From Bursaphelenchus xylophilus (lineage: Eukaryota; Nematoda; Chromadorea; Rhabditida; Aphelenchoididae): a stretch of DNA of 64,000 bases. Both the position numbers and the translations under genes were made by a program. Within the stretch, counting starts at the first letter, position 1. Each line of letters begins with the position of its first letter. The stretch is taken from contig CAJFCV020000002.1 of the NCBI GenBank assembly GCA_904066235.2, positions 1,240,001 through 1,304,000 of the forward strand, given 5' to 3'. This document shows, one piece after another, positions 55,326 through 64,000 of the stretch. The notes under the pieces are model-generated. The model was not told where the DNA came from. It saw only the letters and a list, made by a program, of their open reading frames with translations, and searched no databases.

Positions 55326-56633
55326 TTAAGCTGTAATGTCAGTAGAGACATTTCTCATATTGTCAATTAACAAAAGATTTTGGAATTGGGCATAGACGAT
55401 TAACACATAACCATTTTCTGGCACTACCGAGTTAAACTTGAGATTGAGTGTAGTACTTCCTTTTTTAATCAAGTCAAACGACTCCTCGTCTTCTTCCAAG
55501 TCTGAAGTTAGATTGAAGGCAAACAGACAAAAATCAGTTTTGAATTTACTCCGACAGATTGTATTTGACTCCTTCGAGAATGCGTAATTCAGGGTTTCTT
55601 GCAATTGATGATAGGCTTTGAGATATTTGTTATTTTTAAAGTCCATGTCAAAATCAACGTGGGGGTGTAGTTGACCATTGGCAGAAAGGGTTACCGAACG
55701 GAGATCACCATTAGAAAATTTGAAGGGAGACAACTTTGAATTGGATTGAAAATTAGCATGAGGAACTAGTCCTAGAATTACTTTGGTAGGAATCTGGTCT
55801 TGGAACAGAGAAATATTTGTCTCGGATCTTCCTGCACCAATGTAGAAAGACTTCATTTCAGTACGCTTCATAGGGTAAATTGCGGGGTTTCTCAGTAGTG
55901 AATTGGCAAAACCAACCGCTACTCCATCATTAAGTGTAATAGTCTTGACATACAACTTGATGCTATCGATTACTAAACGGTATTCTCCTTCATCATAGGC
56001 TTGGAGACAAAAGTTGTCACGTTGAGGTTGGATCTCCAAAGTCATGTTAACATGATTAACCATATATTGGGGTATTTGACAAACATCCGAGAAGATTCTA
56101 GTAATAAACTGCTGTTTTCCATCTGCCATTAATTTTTTTCGTTTTAAAAAGCCATTATCCTTCGGGTCATCTAATGTAGTTTCGCTAAACCATCCTACCA
56201 TTTGCATATGCGAACTCATAGCATCATCAGGATAACTCAGGAGCATTTCTAGATAGGACTTATACGACTGCAGGCAGTTAGAATTATAGACTTCATTTCC
56301 ATTGATGGTGACCTTCAAATTTTGCATAAAGGTTGCTCCAATACCTTGGATAACAGCCACTGAATCTGCTGCAGCGATTTTTTCGAATTCAGTAGAGTTT
56401 GCCTTCTTTTTTTCAATGTGCATTTCCGTTAAAAGGTATGACTTTGAGAGGTCTAAAAAGTTACTGCCAGATTCAATGTGGAAATGAAAAGGGGTCTCCG
56501 TGACGGGATTGACGGTTAAGTATTCTACATATTGCGCTTTGGAGCATGTAATATTGGTTTCAGGTACATTAAAAACATTAAGAGCGGATGTGATGCTTTC
56601 CCCGCTCTTGACATCAATTTTTTTGAGAGACAT
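55326..56633 (-). CDS. MCP: Maverick major capsid protein (double jelly roll)
   Basis: 435 aa. It forms the hexons of the predicted icosahedral capsid. Conserved stretches match Polinton capsid proteins: ETPFHFHIESGSNFLDLSKS, NLKVTINGNEVYNSN, QFITRIFSDVCQIPQYMVN, DNFCLQAYDEGEYRLVIDSI (the end of jelly roll 1), MKRTEMKSFYIGAGRSETNI, PTKVILGLVPHANF and the late KAYHQLQETLNYA. The length is slightly under that of many Polinton capsid proteins but both jelly rolls are represented. TATA box at 56683-56693. The frame is intact. Confidence 0.93.
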   Translation of the reverse strand: MSLKKIDVKSGESITSALNVFNVPETNITCSKAQYVEYLTVNPVTETPFHFHIESGSNFLDLSKSYLLTEMHIEKKKANSTEFEKIAAADSVAVIQGIGATFMQNLKVTINGNEVYNSNCLQSYKSYLEMLLSYPDDAMSSHMQMVGWFSETTLDDPKDNGFLKRKKLMADGKQQFITRIFSDVCQIPQYMVNHVNMTLEIQPQRDNFCLQAYDEGEYRLVIDSIKLYVKTITLNDGVAVGFANSLLRNPAIYPMKRTEMKSFYIGAGRSETNISLFQDQIPTKVILGLVPHANFQSNSKLSPFKFSNGDLRSVTLSANGQLHPHVDFDMDFKNNKYLKAYHQLQETLNYAFSKESNTICRSKFKTDFCLFAFNLTSDLEEDEESFDLIKKGSTTLNLKFNSVVPENGYVLIVYAQFQNLLLIDNMRNVSTDITA

Positions 56634-56682
56634 TTTCCCAAAACAGAAAAAATGAAATGATTGTATTTTGCATATTTTGAGG

Positions 56683-56693
56683 TCCTTTTATAC
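56683..56693 (-). promoter_or_regulatory. TATA box of the major capsid gene
   Basis: Minus-strand GTATAAAAGGA, about 50 bp before the ATG at 56633. Confidence 0.65.
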
Positions 56694-56696
56694 ATT

Positions 56697-57098
56697 TCAA
56701 TAGGGCCCTAAAATGTCTCGACGCGTTCTTTTTGTTCGCTGTGATTTCTTGGATTGGTGTTTCCTTTTTCCTCCTCCTTGTTGTCCCACTTTGTTGGAAG
56801 CTTTTTGCAGTAAGGTTTGGGCACTTTTCTTCGCGTTGGATGACAGAGCCTGCTTCAATGGTTTGTCTTGAGCAATGTCTCCTAGAACTCGGCTGCCTGA
56901 GACAATTGCTTCTTTCCCTACTTCACTAGCAACATCCCTCAAAATCGGCGACAAGAAACGCCAAAAGCTTTTCAAAAATCCGAAACCGGTGCCTCTTTGT
57001 CTTCTACCAAAACCTCTTTGGTATGGTACTCCTTCAAATTGCCCTCCTCTTCCCTTTTGGAAGACGTAAACCTTTGTAGGATCAAATACGACATGCAT
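56697..57098 (-). CDS. Small basic Maverick protein, Gly/Arg-rich, 133 aa
   Basis: Order: VFDPTKVYVFQKGRGGQFEG, PYQRGFGRRQRGTGFGFLKS, a hydrophobic helix (FWRFLSPILRDVASEVGKEA), a second helix ending KASNKVGQQGGGKRKHQ and a very basic tail ending DILGPY. This Gly-rich start, amphipathic helix and basic tail recurs in animal Maverick proteins. It may bind DNA inside the virion or the capsid interior. QQGGG is a candidate protease site. TATA box at 57133-57144. It is the gene closest to the right terminal repeat. Confidence 0.75.
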   Translation of the reverse strand: MHVVFDPTKVYVFQKGRGGQFEGVPYQRGFGRRQRGTGFGFLKSFWRFLSPILRDVASEVGKEAIVSGSRVLGDIAQDKPLKQALSSNAKKSAQTLLQKASNKVGQQGGGKRKHQSKKSQRTKRTRRDILGPY

Positions 57099-57132
57099 AA
57101 TTAAAAATTACTGCACAAATTTTAAAAAATGG

Positions 57133-57144
57133 GGTTTATATACC
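57133..57144 (-). promoter_or_regulatory. TATA box of the 133-aa gene
   Basis: Minus-strand GGTATATAAACC, 35-46 bp before the ATG at 57098, just inside the right terminal repeat. Confidence 0.65.
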
Positions 57145-57164
57145 TTTTCAAATTTTACCCTATA

Positions 57165-59670
57165 ATACAGTAACATAGACCCTATGAAATTACAACATAC
57201 CTTAGTACTGTAATTTTACAATAACAATTGTTATTTTATTAGAGTAACCCTCTTTTTATCCTCCCCTCAAGAGGACGGGTCAAAAGGGTGCATAAGGTCC
57301 TTTTGTACAAAAGTACAGTTCTTTGAATTTACAATATACCTTAATACAGTACGCTTACGGTATCAATTGTTATTTTGTCAGAGTAGCCTGCCTTTGCCCT
57401 CCTCCAGAGGAGGGGGGGCAAAAAGGGGGCATAGGGCCCTTTTATACTACTGGTGTAGAAGACTCGAAAAAATTGCCGGAATACGTTTTCGACCATGGCG
57501 AACATTTTTGTAATTGACACTTTTTTTGTAGGATGTAGTCTTCGCCTACTTCGAAAATGACCCACATACCATGTGTAATGTAACTCTTCGGCATTCTATT
57601 TGTCTCAACTTTTGAAACCTCTCAAAAATACCTTGATATGTATGGAACAACATATCAAAAATTTAGAAAAATAAAAGGGGGGGTTTTGGAGTTACGGTAG
57701 TTTGAATGTTGCCGGTACGGTATATCAAAAAATCATTTTTTTTTTAAATCGGTGTAGAAGACTCGAAAAAATTGCCGGAATACGTTTTCGACCATGGCGA
57801 ACATTTTTGTAATTGACACTTTTTTTGTAGGATGTAGTCTTCGCCTACTTCGAAAATGACCCAGATACCATGTGTAATGTAACTCTTCGGCATTCTATTT
57901 GTCTCAACTTTTGAAACCTCTCAAAAATACCTTGATATGTATGGAACAACACATCAAAAATTTAGAAAAATAAAAGGGGGGGTTTTGGAGTTATGGCACT
58001 TTTAACGTTGCCGGCACGGTATATCAAAATTTCATTTTTTCTAAAATTGGAGTAGGACAACCGCAAACCTTGCCAATATACGTTTTCAACCATGGAGAAC
58101 ATTTTTGTAATTGACAGTTTTGTTCTAGGATGCAGCTTTCGACCGGTTTGAGAAATGTCAAGATACCATGTTCAATATAACTTTCCGGCATTCAACTTGT
58201 CTCAACTTTTGAAACCTCTCAAAAATACCTTGATATGTATGGAACAACATATCAAAAATTTAGGAAAATAAAAGGGGGGGTTTTGGAGTTATGGCACTTT
58301 GTATGTTGGACATACAGTACACCTCGATTTATTCTCGGCTTAACTTTACGTAGATTATTTTAAAAACAAAATGTAGTGTTTTATCTGTGTTGTACGACCC
58401 TCACAAACTATTTTCGCTAGGAAATTAAAAAATTTTAGTCCTAAGCATACTGTAACACATCGTGCGCAGATAAGTGGTTACTGTAACAACAAGATCAGTG
58501 ATTTCTTATTTTTTTTGTAACGATTACCACGGTTTAGAGTCATGTGTGCCATACCACGGTGGAATCTATCAAAATCGGACGTCAGCATCACAGAAAAAGT
58601 TCGGTGTACTGTATGTCCAACGTTCAAAGTGCCATAACTCCAAAACCCCCCCTTTTATTTTTCTAAATTTTTGATATGTTGTTCCATACATATCAAGGTA
58701 TTTTCGAGAGGTTTCAAAAGTTGAGACAAATAGAATGCCGAAGAGTTACATTACACATGGTATGTGGGTCATTTTCGAAGTAGGCGAAGACTACATCCTA
58801 CAAAAAAAGTGTCAATTACAAAAATGTTCGCCATGGTCGAAAACGTATTCCGGCAATTTTTTCGAGTCTTCTACACCGATTTAAAAAAAAATGATTTTTT
58901 GATATACCGTACCGGCAACATTCAAACTACCGTAACTCCAAAACCCCCCCTTTTATTTTTCTAAATTTTTGATATGTTGTTCCATACATATCAAGGTATT
59001 TTTGAGAGGTTTCAAAAGTTGAGACAAATAGAATGCCGAAGAGTTACAGCACACATGGTATGTGGGTCATTTTCGAAGTAGGCGAAGACTACATCCTACA
59101 AAAAAAGTGTCAATTACAAAAATGTTCGCCATGGTCGAAAACGTATTCCGGCAATTTTTTCGAGTCTTCTACACCGATTTAAAAAAAAATGATTTTTTGA
59201 TATACCGTACCGGCAACATTCAAACTACCATAACTCCAAAACCCCCCCTTTTATTTTCGCGCATTTTTGATATGTTGTTACATACATGTCAAAGTGTTTT
59301 TATGAGGTTTCAAAAGTTGAGACAAGTTCTCTGCAAAAAAGTTACGTTCAATATGGTACCTTGGTATTTTTCAAAGTAGTCTAAGACTACATCCTACGGC
59401 AAAGTTGTCAATTATGAAAATGTTCCCTATGGTCAAAAACGTAAAACGGCGAGGTTTTGTGCCTTTACTCCTTGCGGTTTTTACACACGAACCCAATCTT
59501 TGTAAAAATTGTACCTACCGTAACCCCCGTATACGGTAATTTCTGAAACTAAAAATTCGTGCTGACGTTCAGCTATCATGGTACAACAACTATGCAAAAT
59601 ATCAAAAGATTCTGGGTCGGTCGTTTTTTCGAAATGTCCGGGCCATCCTTCGAGTTGTAAAAAACTCTCT
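57165..59670 (-). repeat. Right terminal inverted repeat, expanded and internally palindromic
   Basis: About 2.5 kb against 1.1 kb on the left. Order from inside to outside: the 300-bp inner segment, three rightward 298-bp units (CCATGG at 57493, 57792, 58090), a 270-bp non-repeated centre (58330-58600), three leftward units (58831, 59129, about 59426) and the 220-bp edge. Only the edge, outer units and inner segment match the left repeat. Repeated short frames (MGHFRSRRRLHPTKK...) come from the unit and are not counted as genes. Confidence 0.9.
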
Positions 59671-59676
59671 TTTAAA
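59671..59676. repeat. Right target-site duplication TTTAAA
   Basis: Matches 38342-38347 exactly. Confidence 0.92.
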
Positions 59677-59859
59677 CCCATAAGTTGCAACAAATTTAGG
59701 GTCAAGTTCCAGGTTCTGTTAAGGGTGTAATAACTCTAAACTTTGCAACCTGGACTTACAATTTGCTTTTTTAAGGTTTTAAATTTTCGGTTTTCTCTCT
59801 TTAAGATACCAAAAAATGCAAAAAAGAAAATTTGCAAACGTTGATTTGTTGTTTATTAG

Positions 59860-60250
59860 TCAGGGTGCGAGCGACACCCGAAAAAAGCCTATTGCAAAAA
59901 AAAGAAATTACACAGTGCAAAGAAAGCTTTTGTTTCCGCACAGTGCGTGTTGCCGAACGGATTTTTGGCGTTTGCACGGTGCAAAAAGACAGAAATTGCA
60001 CAGTGCAAGGAAGACTCTTTTGCACGGTGCATTTCGCTGGAGGGTTTGTGGCGCTTGCATTGTGCGAAAAAGTGAGGGTGCGAGCGGCACCCGAAAAAGC
60101 TTATTGCACGGTGCAAAAGCAGGAAATAGAAATTGCACAGTGCAAAGAAAGCTTGTGTTTTCGCACAGTGCGTGTCGCTCATTTTAGTCCGGTGACATTC
60201 CGGGAGGGTCAGGGTTTTTTTGGGCTGTCGCTCGCACCGTGACTTTTGCT
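59860..60250. repeat. Tandem block of TTGCACAGTGCAA-type palindromes
   Basis: TTGCACAGTGCAA, TTGCACGGTGCAA and GCACAGTGCG recur at least eight times. A larger unit of about 205 bp (starting GGGTGCGAGCGACACCCG) is repeated at 59868 and 60073. The frames through it (76-136 codons on both strands) change with each copy and are not genes. Single copies of the motif are scattered elsewhere (about 19260, 37890). Confidence 0.8.
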
Positions 60251-60299
60251 GCACAGTAAAAGCGCTACAAAAAAACTCCAGCGACTTCATGAATGGACT

Positions 60300-60545
60300 G
60301 CTACACGTAAAAAAGTGAAAAAAACAAGGAATCTCGGATCATTCATTTTTGATGAAATCTCACCGAATTATCGAGTTACAAAAGAAAACTTTCCCAGAGA
60401 AAAAGTATTTTTTTCGAGAAAAATATTTTTTCAAAGAAAAAAAATACGAACTCCATAATTCTGTGGCACTTCGCAAAAAATCAATCATCGGAGATTCCTT
60501 GTTTTTTAAATTTTCTGAAAGAATTTTTGACGTGTGCTATGAGAA
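60300..60545. repeat. Foldback repeat right of the Maverick
   Basis: Arms ACAAGGAATCTCGGATCATT and inverted ATCGGAGATTCCTTGTTTTT. The reverse complement corresponds to 37560-37815, including the shared TTTTGCGAAGTGCCACAGAA. Confidence 0.7.
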
Positions 60546-60600
60546 GTGTGCACAAAATAAACTTTTTCATTCTTTGTGCCCCATCAAACTTCAACCGTAA

Positions 60601-61219
60601 AATTGTACATTCCATTGCCTCAAAAAATACGTCTCACAGATGAAAAAAAAACCCTATGCAGTAAAGTGAAATTGCTACAAAACGCATTCATCTTTCAAGA
60701 GAGCGCTAAGCAAAGACGTTGAAAAAGGTGTCGTATCTTTCGACCAGACTTTAAAAATGCAAAAAAACCTTTGCTCTTTGATCACGTATAGAATGTAAGA
60801 AGGTTAATATCACCGGATAAGATTAACCTTTGCATTTTTCACTTTAGCATTCAAATTCCACAAACTGCACCCTTTGTGGCTTTTTGAACGTACGAAATTT
60901 GAAAAATGTCGTTTTAATCCGCACAAGTTTAATCTCAAATTATGCGTGTGAGTTTACGTCATCACGTAAATCTGCATATTTTACGTGAAACGTGCAAAAA
61001 GAAAAAAATTTTTTTGCAACGACAAAATTTTTAGGCGATGTCGAAAGCGGGCTGACCTTTGAATGCGAGGGTTTTGGCCGCTGAAAAAATGTAATGCAAA
61101 ATCAATTTACACCAGGTGAATTTGCTGGTCATGCTGCAACACGCGTCTTTGGCCGACTTCCTAGTCGCAAAGGTCATCTTATTTGCGGAGTTTTGGAATT
61201 TTTAATGCGCAATTTTGAT
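60601..61219. other. Unique-looking stretch without a supported gene
   Basis: AT-rich, with no recognised repeat. One 110-codon frame begins at 61094 but runs into the palindrome arm after 61250 and has no recognisable motif. Confidence 0.45.
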
Positions 61220-62920
61220 CCCATGTATTTTTGGAAAGTCAGAATGTTCATAAAGAATGCATGTAAATGGCAAGACTCTAATTGGGACGATTGGGGAAAA
61301 AGACGATTGGCAAAACCGAAAAGGATTATTTTTCTTCGATGCAAGTGTGAAATTAGGATAATCGAGCGTGCTGATTTTGAAAATGAATTTAGCCTTTTTT
61401 TGATAGTTATTTACTTTTTTCCTTAAGCAGTACTGTAAAGTAGTAATTTTGTGATTTTTTTATATAAATACTCGATTTAGGGGTTCTTGATCGTGCTGAT
61501 TCCGAAAATGACATTCATTTTTTTGATAGTTACTTTTTTTTCTTAAGTACAGTACAGTTTTAAGTACAGTTTTTCTTAATTAAGTACAGTTTTTCTTAAG
61601 TACAGTTTTCTTAAGTAGTACTGTAAAGTAGTAATTTTTCGAATTTTTTCATAAAACTCGATTTAGGGGTTTTCGATGGTGCTGATTTCGAAAATGGCAT
61701 TCATTTTATCTGATTTGAAATCAGCACCATCGAAACCCCCAAATCGAGTATTTGTGAAAAAAAATCAAAAAATTACTATTTTACAGTACTACTTAAGAAA
61801 AAAGTATGGATCAAAAAAGTGAATGTCATCTTTGAAATCAGTACACTCGAAAACCTCTAAATCGCGTATTTATAAAAAAAATCAAAAAGCTACTACTTTA
61901 CAGTACTACTCAAGAGAAAAGTAACTATCGGAAAAAATATTGTCATTTTCAAAATAACAATGTTTTCGATTATCCTAACTTTACACTTGCATCGAAAAAA
62001 TAATACTTTTCGGTTTCCCTATAGGTGGCAATCGGGCTGGGCCGGCCCGGCCCGGCCCGGCCGGGCCCGGTGATTGGGCCGGGCCGGGCCGGGCCTGAGC
62101 AGATTTGAAAAAGCCCTGGGCCGGCCTGATCGCATCGGCCCGCGGGCCGGGCCGACACTTTCGGCCCGGCCCGGCCCGGAAGGAAGATAAGTAAAAAATT
62201 TTTAACGCTAAACCGGCAAAATAAAGTACAAATGCTTTGTAGAATGGATGGAAATTAGATTAAACCTTTTTTGACTTATACGCTGTTTTACTACCCTTTA
62301 AAATTATGTATGTGTAACTTATTATGTATATGTAAAATCCCACCCAAATATATAAGGGTCGGGCAAAAGTCTTCGAATTTTTTTATGATAAATTTAAAAA
62401 TTTCACTGTAATTTTGAATCCTCTATGTAAATAAAAGTGTTTAACCAGTTTTTGGTTAACCATTTACCTTATCACGTCCATAATTTTATATAGCTAACTT
62501 CCTATAGGATTAAAAAATTCAACACAATCCAACTTTTTGGCTAATTGTAAGGTTTAGCTACCTGTACGGATGTTCCAGTCATCCGACTAGACTTTTTAAT
62601 TTCACGCAGACACACGTAAAAACCTTCTGGAAAGCATAAGAACTTCCAGTAGAAAGTGCAAAGACTTTTATCCAACTTTTCTGTATTAGCGGGCCAAACC
62701 GGGCCGGGCCGGGCCGGCCTGGGCTTTAACCGGGCCGGGCCGGGCCGGGCCTGAGCAAATTTGAAAAAGCCCTGGGCCGGCCTGGTCAATTCGGCCCGCG
62801 GGCCGGGCCGCAAAATTCGGCCCGGCCCGGCCCGATTGCCACCTCTAGGTTTCCCCAATCGTCCGACTCCGGGAAAGACTCATACTGTAATCTTACAGGA
62901 ATGCATTTTTTGGAAGTGTC
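61220..62920. repeat. Large imperfect palindrome, right arm split by a hAT-type element
   Basis: The left arm (about 61220-61690, with GGACGATTGGGGAAA, TTCGATGCAAGTGTGAAATT and ACTCGATTTAGGGGTT) pairs with a right arm. That arm runs from about 61700 to 62019 and resumes at 62856-62920 (CAATCGTCCGACTCC). Each arm has internal repeats with CAGTACTACTTAAG. It is a foldback element or an inverted duplication. Confidence 0.8.
62020..62847. mobile_element. Non-autonomous hAT-type element with GGCCC-rich ends
   Basis: 828 bp, bounded by TATAGGTGGCAATCGGG and the inverse CCCGATTGCCACCTCTA, flanked by a perfect 8-bp duplication GGTTTCCC (62012-62019, 62848-62855). Eight bp is the hAT signature. Each subterminal region is a roughly 130-bp run of GGGCC/GGCCC repeats, the most GC-rich DNA in the window, around an AT-rich core. 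There is no transposase. The short Gly/Pro/Arg-rich frames through the repeats are artefacts. Confidence 0.88.
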
Positions 62921-64000
62921 ATCGGATTGCCCAGTCTGCACATTTCCATTATGATTATCACTTAAAATCGGATCAAATAATCTCTTTTCGTTGCCAAAAA
63001 AGTGCGTCTACACTTTACACATTGTAGCGGGACAAGAGAACAAAGACAATTACTTTGTCCAAATAATCCCGTTTTATTAAATTTTCGTATTGTTAGAAGT
63101 GTTGTTTACAATCGGTTCGAAAGAATGCTAAATGAGGAACTATGAGCTCAACACTCAAAACCATGTGTAATTGGGGCTGATTGGATGAATGTAATTGTTG
63201 TGTCAAATTAGTGCCTATATTGGAAAATGTTATTGGAATTCTTATCCGGAAGTAATCAAATTACGTAAAATTGGCAATTGCGGTTACTGTAGGGGTGATT
63301 TAACCGTAATCTTTCCTCCTACGTTGGGTCTAGAGCACGTACCAAACAATGTTTTAGGCCGGGATATTCAGCAATCTTGGTGGGCGAGAGAATACGAAAA
63401 ATTCGGAGCGTGGTCAGAGAGAAAAACTCCTTCAAGCCATATACATCTGTAATATCAATCTCACGTAAAAAGTGTCGGTCTGTCGGGGAAAAAATGAACT
63501 ATTTTCCCGACCTTTTGACTTTTTCCCCTCTCCAATTAAAAAACGTCAAATTTTCTTCAACCAGCTGACAAAAGCCTCCGCTGTTTCTGCAAAACACAAG
63601 CTAAGAATCTCACGTATGGCTTAGAAAAAAAACTATCTAAAGGTGTGAAAAATTTTCATAAAAAACTTTTATGTGTGTCACAACTTCAAAAACTCTAGAG
63701 CAATCTAAAAACTTCCTGCTCCTTGCCAACATTCTAGCTATATTCATAATCTTGCCACCCCCACTCCTGTTGTCCGATCAAACAAAGAGTGATTAAAGTA
63801 TTTACGGTTAAAACCTATACTTATCCTCCGCTAAACTGCTTTATGTTCCACGGTGTTTGCAATGCACCCTCCATAAAGGATTTTCTCCAAAATTTCATAA
63901 CAAGTATGTGTATACGGTAATCTCTAGGGTAAAAAATGATATTATTCTGCGCTTCTGATCTGCAGACATTTTCCTTGAAATGAGAAATTTATCATACATT
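62921..64000. other. Right end of the window, no supported gene
   Basis: Holds a truncated MITE family C copy (about 63360-63660, with GGAGCGTGGTCAGAGAGAAA and GCAAAACACAAGCTAAGAAT). A short family B remnant (63480, GTCTGTCGGGGAAAAAATGA) is nested in it. The rest is AT-rich sequence without recognised features. Confidence 0.5.

Larger units (their letters stand above)
38348..59670. mobile_element. Maverick/Polinton, complete, 21.3 kb
   Basis: The element starts AGAGAGTTTTTTAC, ends with the inverse GTAAAAAACTCTCT and is flanked by TTTAAA on both sides. The AG...CT termini, 6-bp duplication, long inverted repeats and gene set (POLB, INT, PRO, ATPase, MCP, minor capsid protein) together define a Maverick/Polinton. 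All core frames are intact, which suggests a recent insertion. Genes run in two blocks. POLB and an innexin read rightward, with INT/minor capsid and the virion cluster leftward around them. Two spliced accessory genes read rightward at the left end. Such elements are known to encode virion proteins and, in nematodes, to move between species. Whether this copy makes particles is unknown. Confidence 0.97.

Noticed and set aside
38649..59379. Repeated small frames beginning MGHFRSRRRLHPTKK in both terminal repeats
   Set aside because: They are one frame of the 298-bp repeat unit, vary at the end from copy to copy and have no promoter or motif.
59816..60290. Frames of 123, 136 and 133 codons on both strands
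   Set aside because: Low-complexity palindromic repeats leave all frames open; the proteins are artefacts.
61970..62858. Gly/Pro/Arg-rich frames in the GGGCC runs
   Set aside because: They are translations of the hAT subterminal repeats.

Overview
The window reads as AT-rich nematode chromosomal DNA. The evidence is a spliced two-domain ShKT (SXC) secreted protein, spliced-leader-like TTTTCAG or TTTTAG acceptors just upstream of start codons, introns as short as 37 and 62 bp, and heavy colonisation by short inverted-repeat elements (MITEs). The species cannot be fixed from the sequence alone.

Left flank (1-38347). Two host genes on the minus strand could be assembled from split ORFs by matching splice sites and phases. 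One is a signal peptide/linker/ShKT-ShKT protein (5418-7470, four exons). The other is a 135-aa secreted protein of unknown function (8425-8928, two exons). The rest is gene-poor and repeat-rich. It holds a decayed full-length mariner (15785-16979), at least eight copies of a CAGTG-ended palindromic MITE with TA target duplications, five copies of a MITE carrying a TCTGTCGGGAAAAT-like end, several copies of a third MITE with ends containing GTGCGACGCTCAGATTT, and a solo LTR nested inside a MITE.

Centre (38348-59670). A complete 21.3-kb Maverick/Polinton, a giant virus-like DNA transposon, is flanked by a perfect 6-bp target duplication TTTAAA. It starts AG and ends CT and has long terminal inverted repeats. 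It has the full replication and virion gene set: protein-primed DNA polymerase B, retroviral-type integrase, adenovirus-type protease, packaging ATPase, double-jelly-roll major capsid protein, a minor capsid (penton-like) protein with an unusually long internal coiled coil, and small structural proteins. All of these reading frames are open, so the copy looks young. Most genes on the minus strand have a TATA box about 25-60 bp before the start codon. The left end carries two spliced accessory genes: a RING-finger protein and a small basic coiled-coil protein.

The most striking cargo is an intact, intronless innexin (gap-junction/hemichannel protein) between the polymerase and the protease (51533-52615). 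It has all four extracellular cysteines, the YYQWVP signature and four membrane segments. A virus-like element carrying a cell-to-cell channel gene is the main discovery candidate. Virion proteins plus a channel would fit a role in changing host cell coupling or entry/exit, but that is inference.

Right flank (59677-64000). This part contains a tandem/inverted block built on a TTGCACAGTGCAA-type palindrome, a foldback repeat also present in opposite orientation left of the Maverick, and a large imperfect palindrome (about 61220-62920). A GC-rich 828-bp hAT-type element (62020-62847, perfect 8-bp target duplication) has inserted into one arm of that palindrome.
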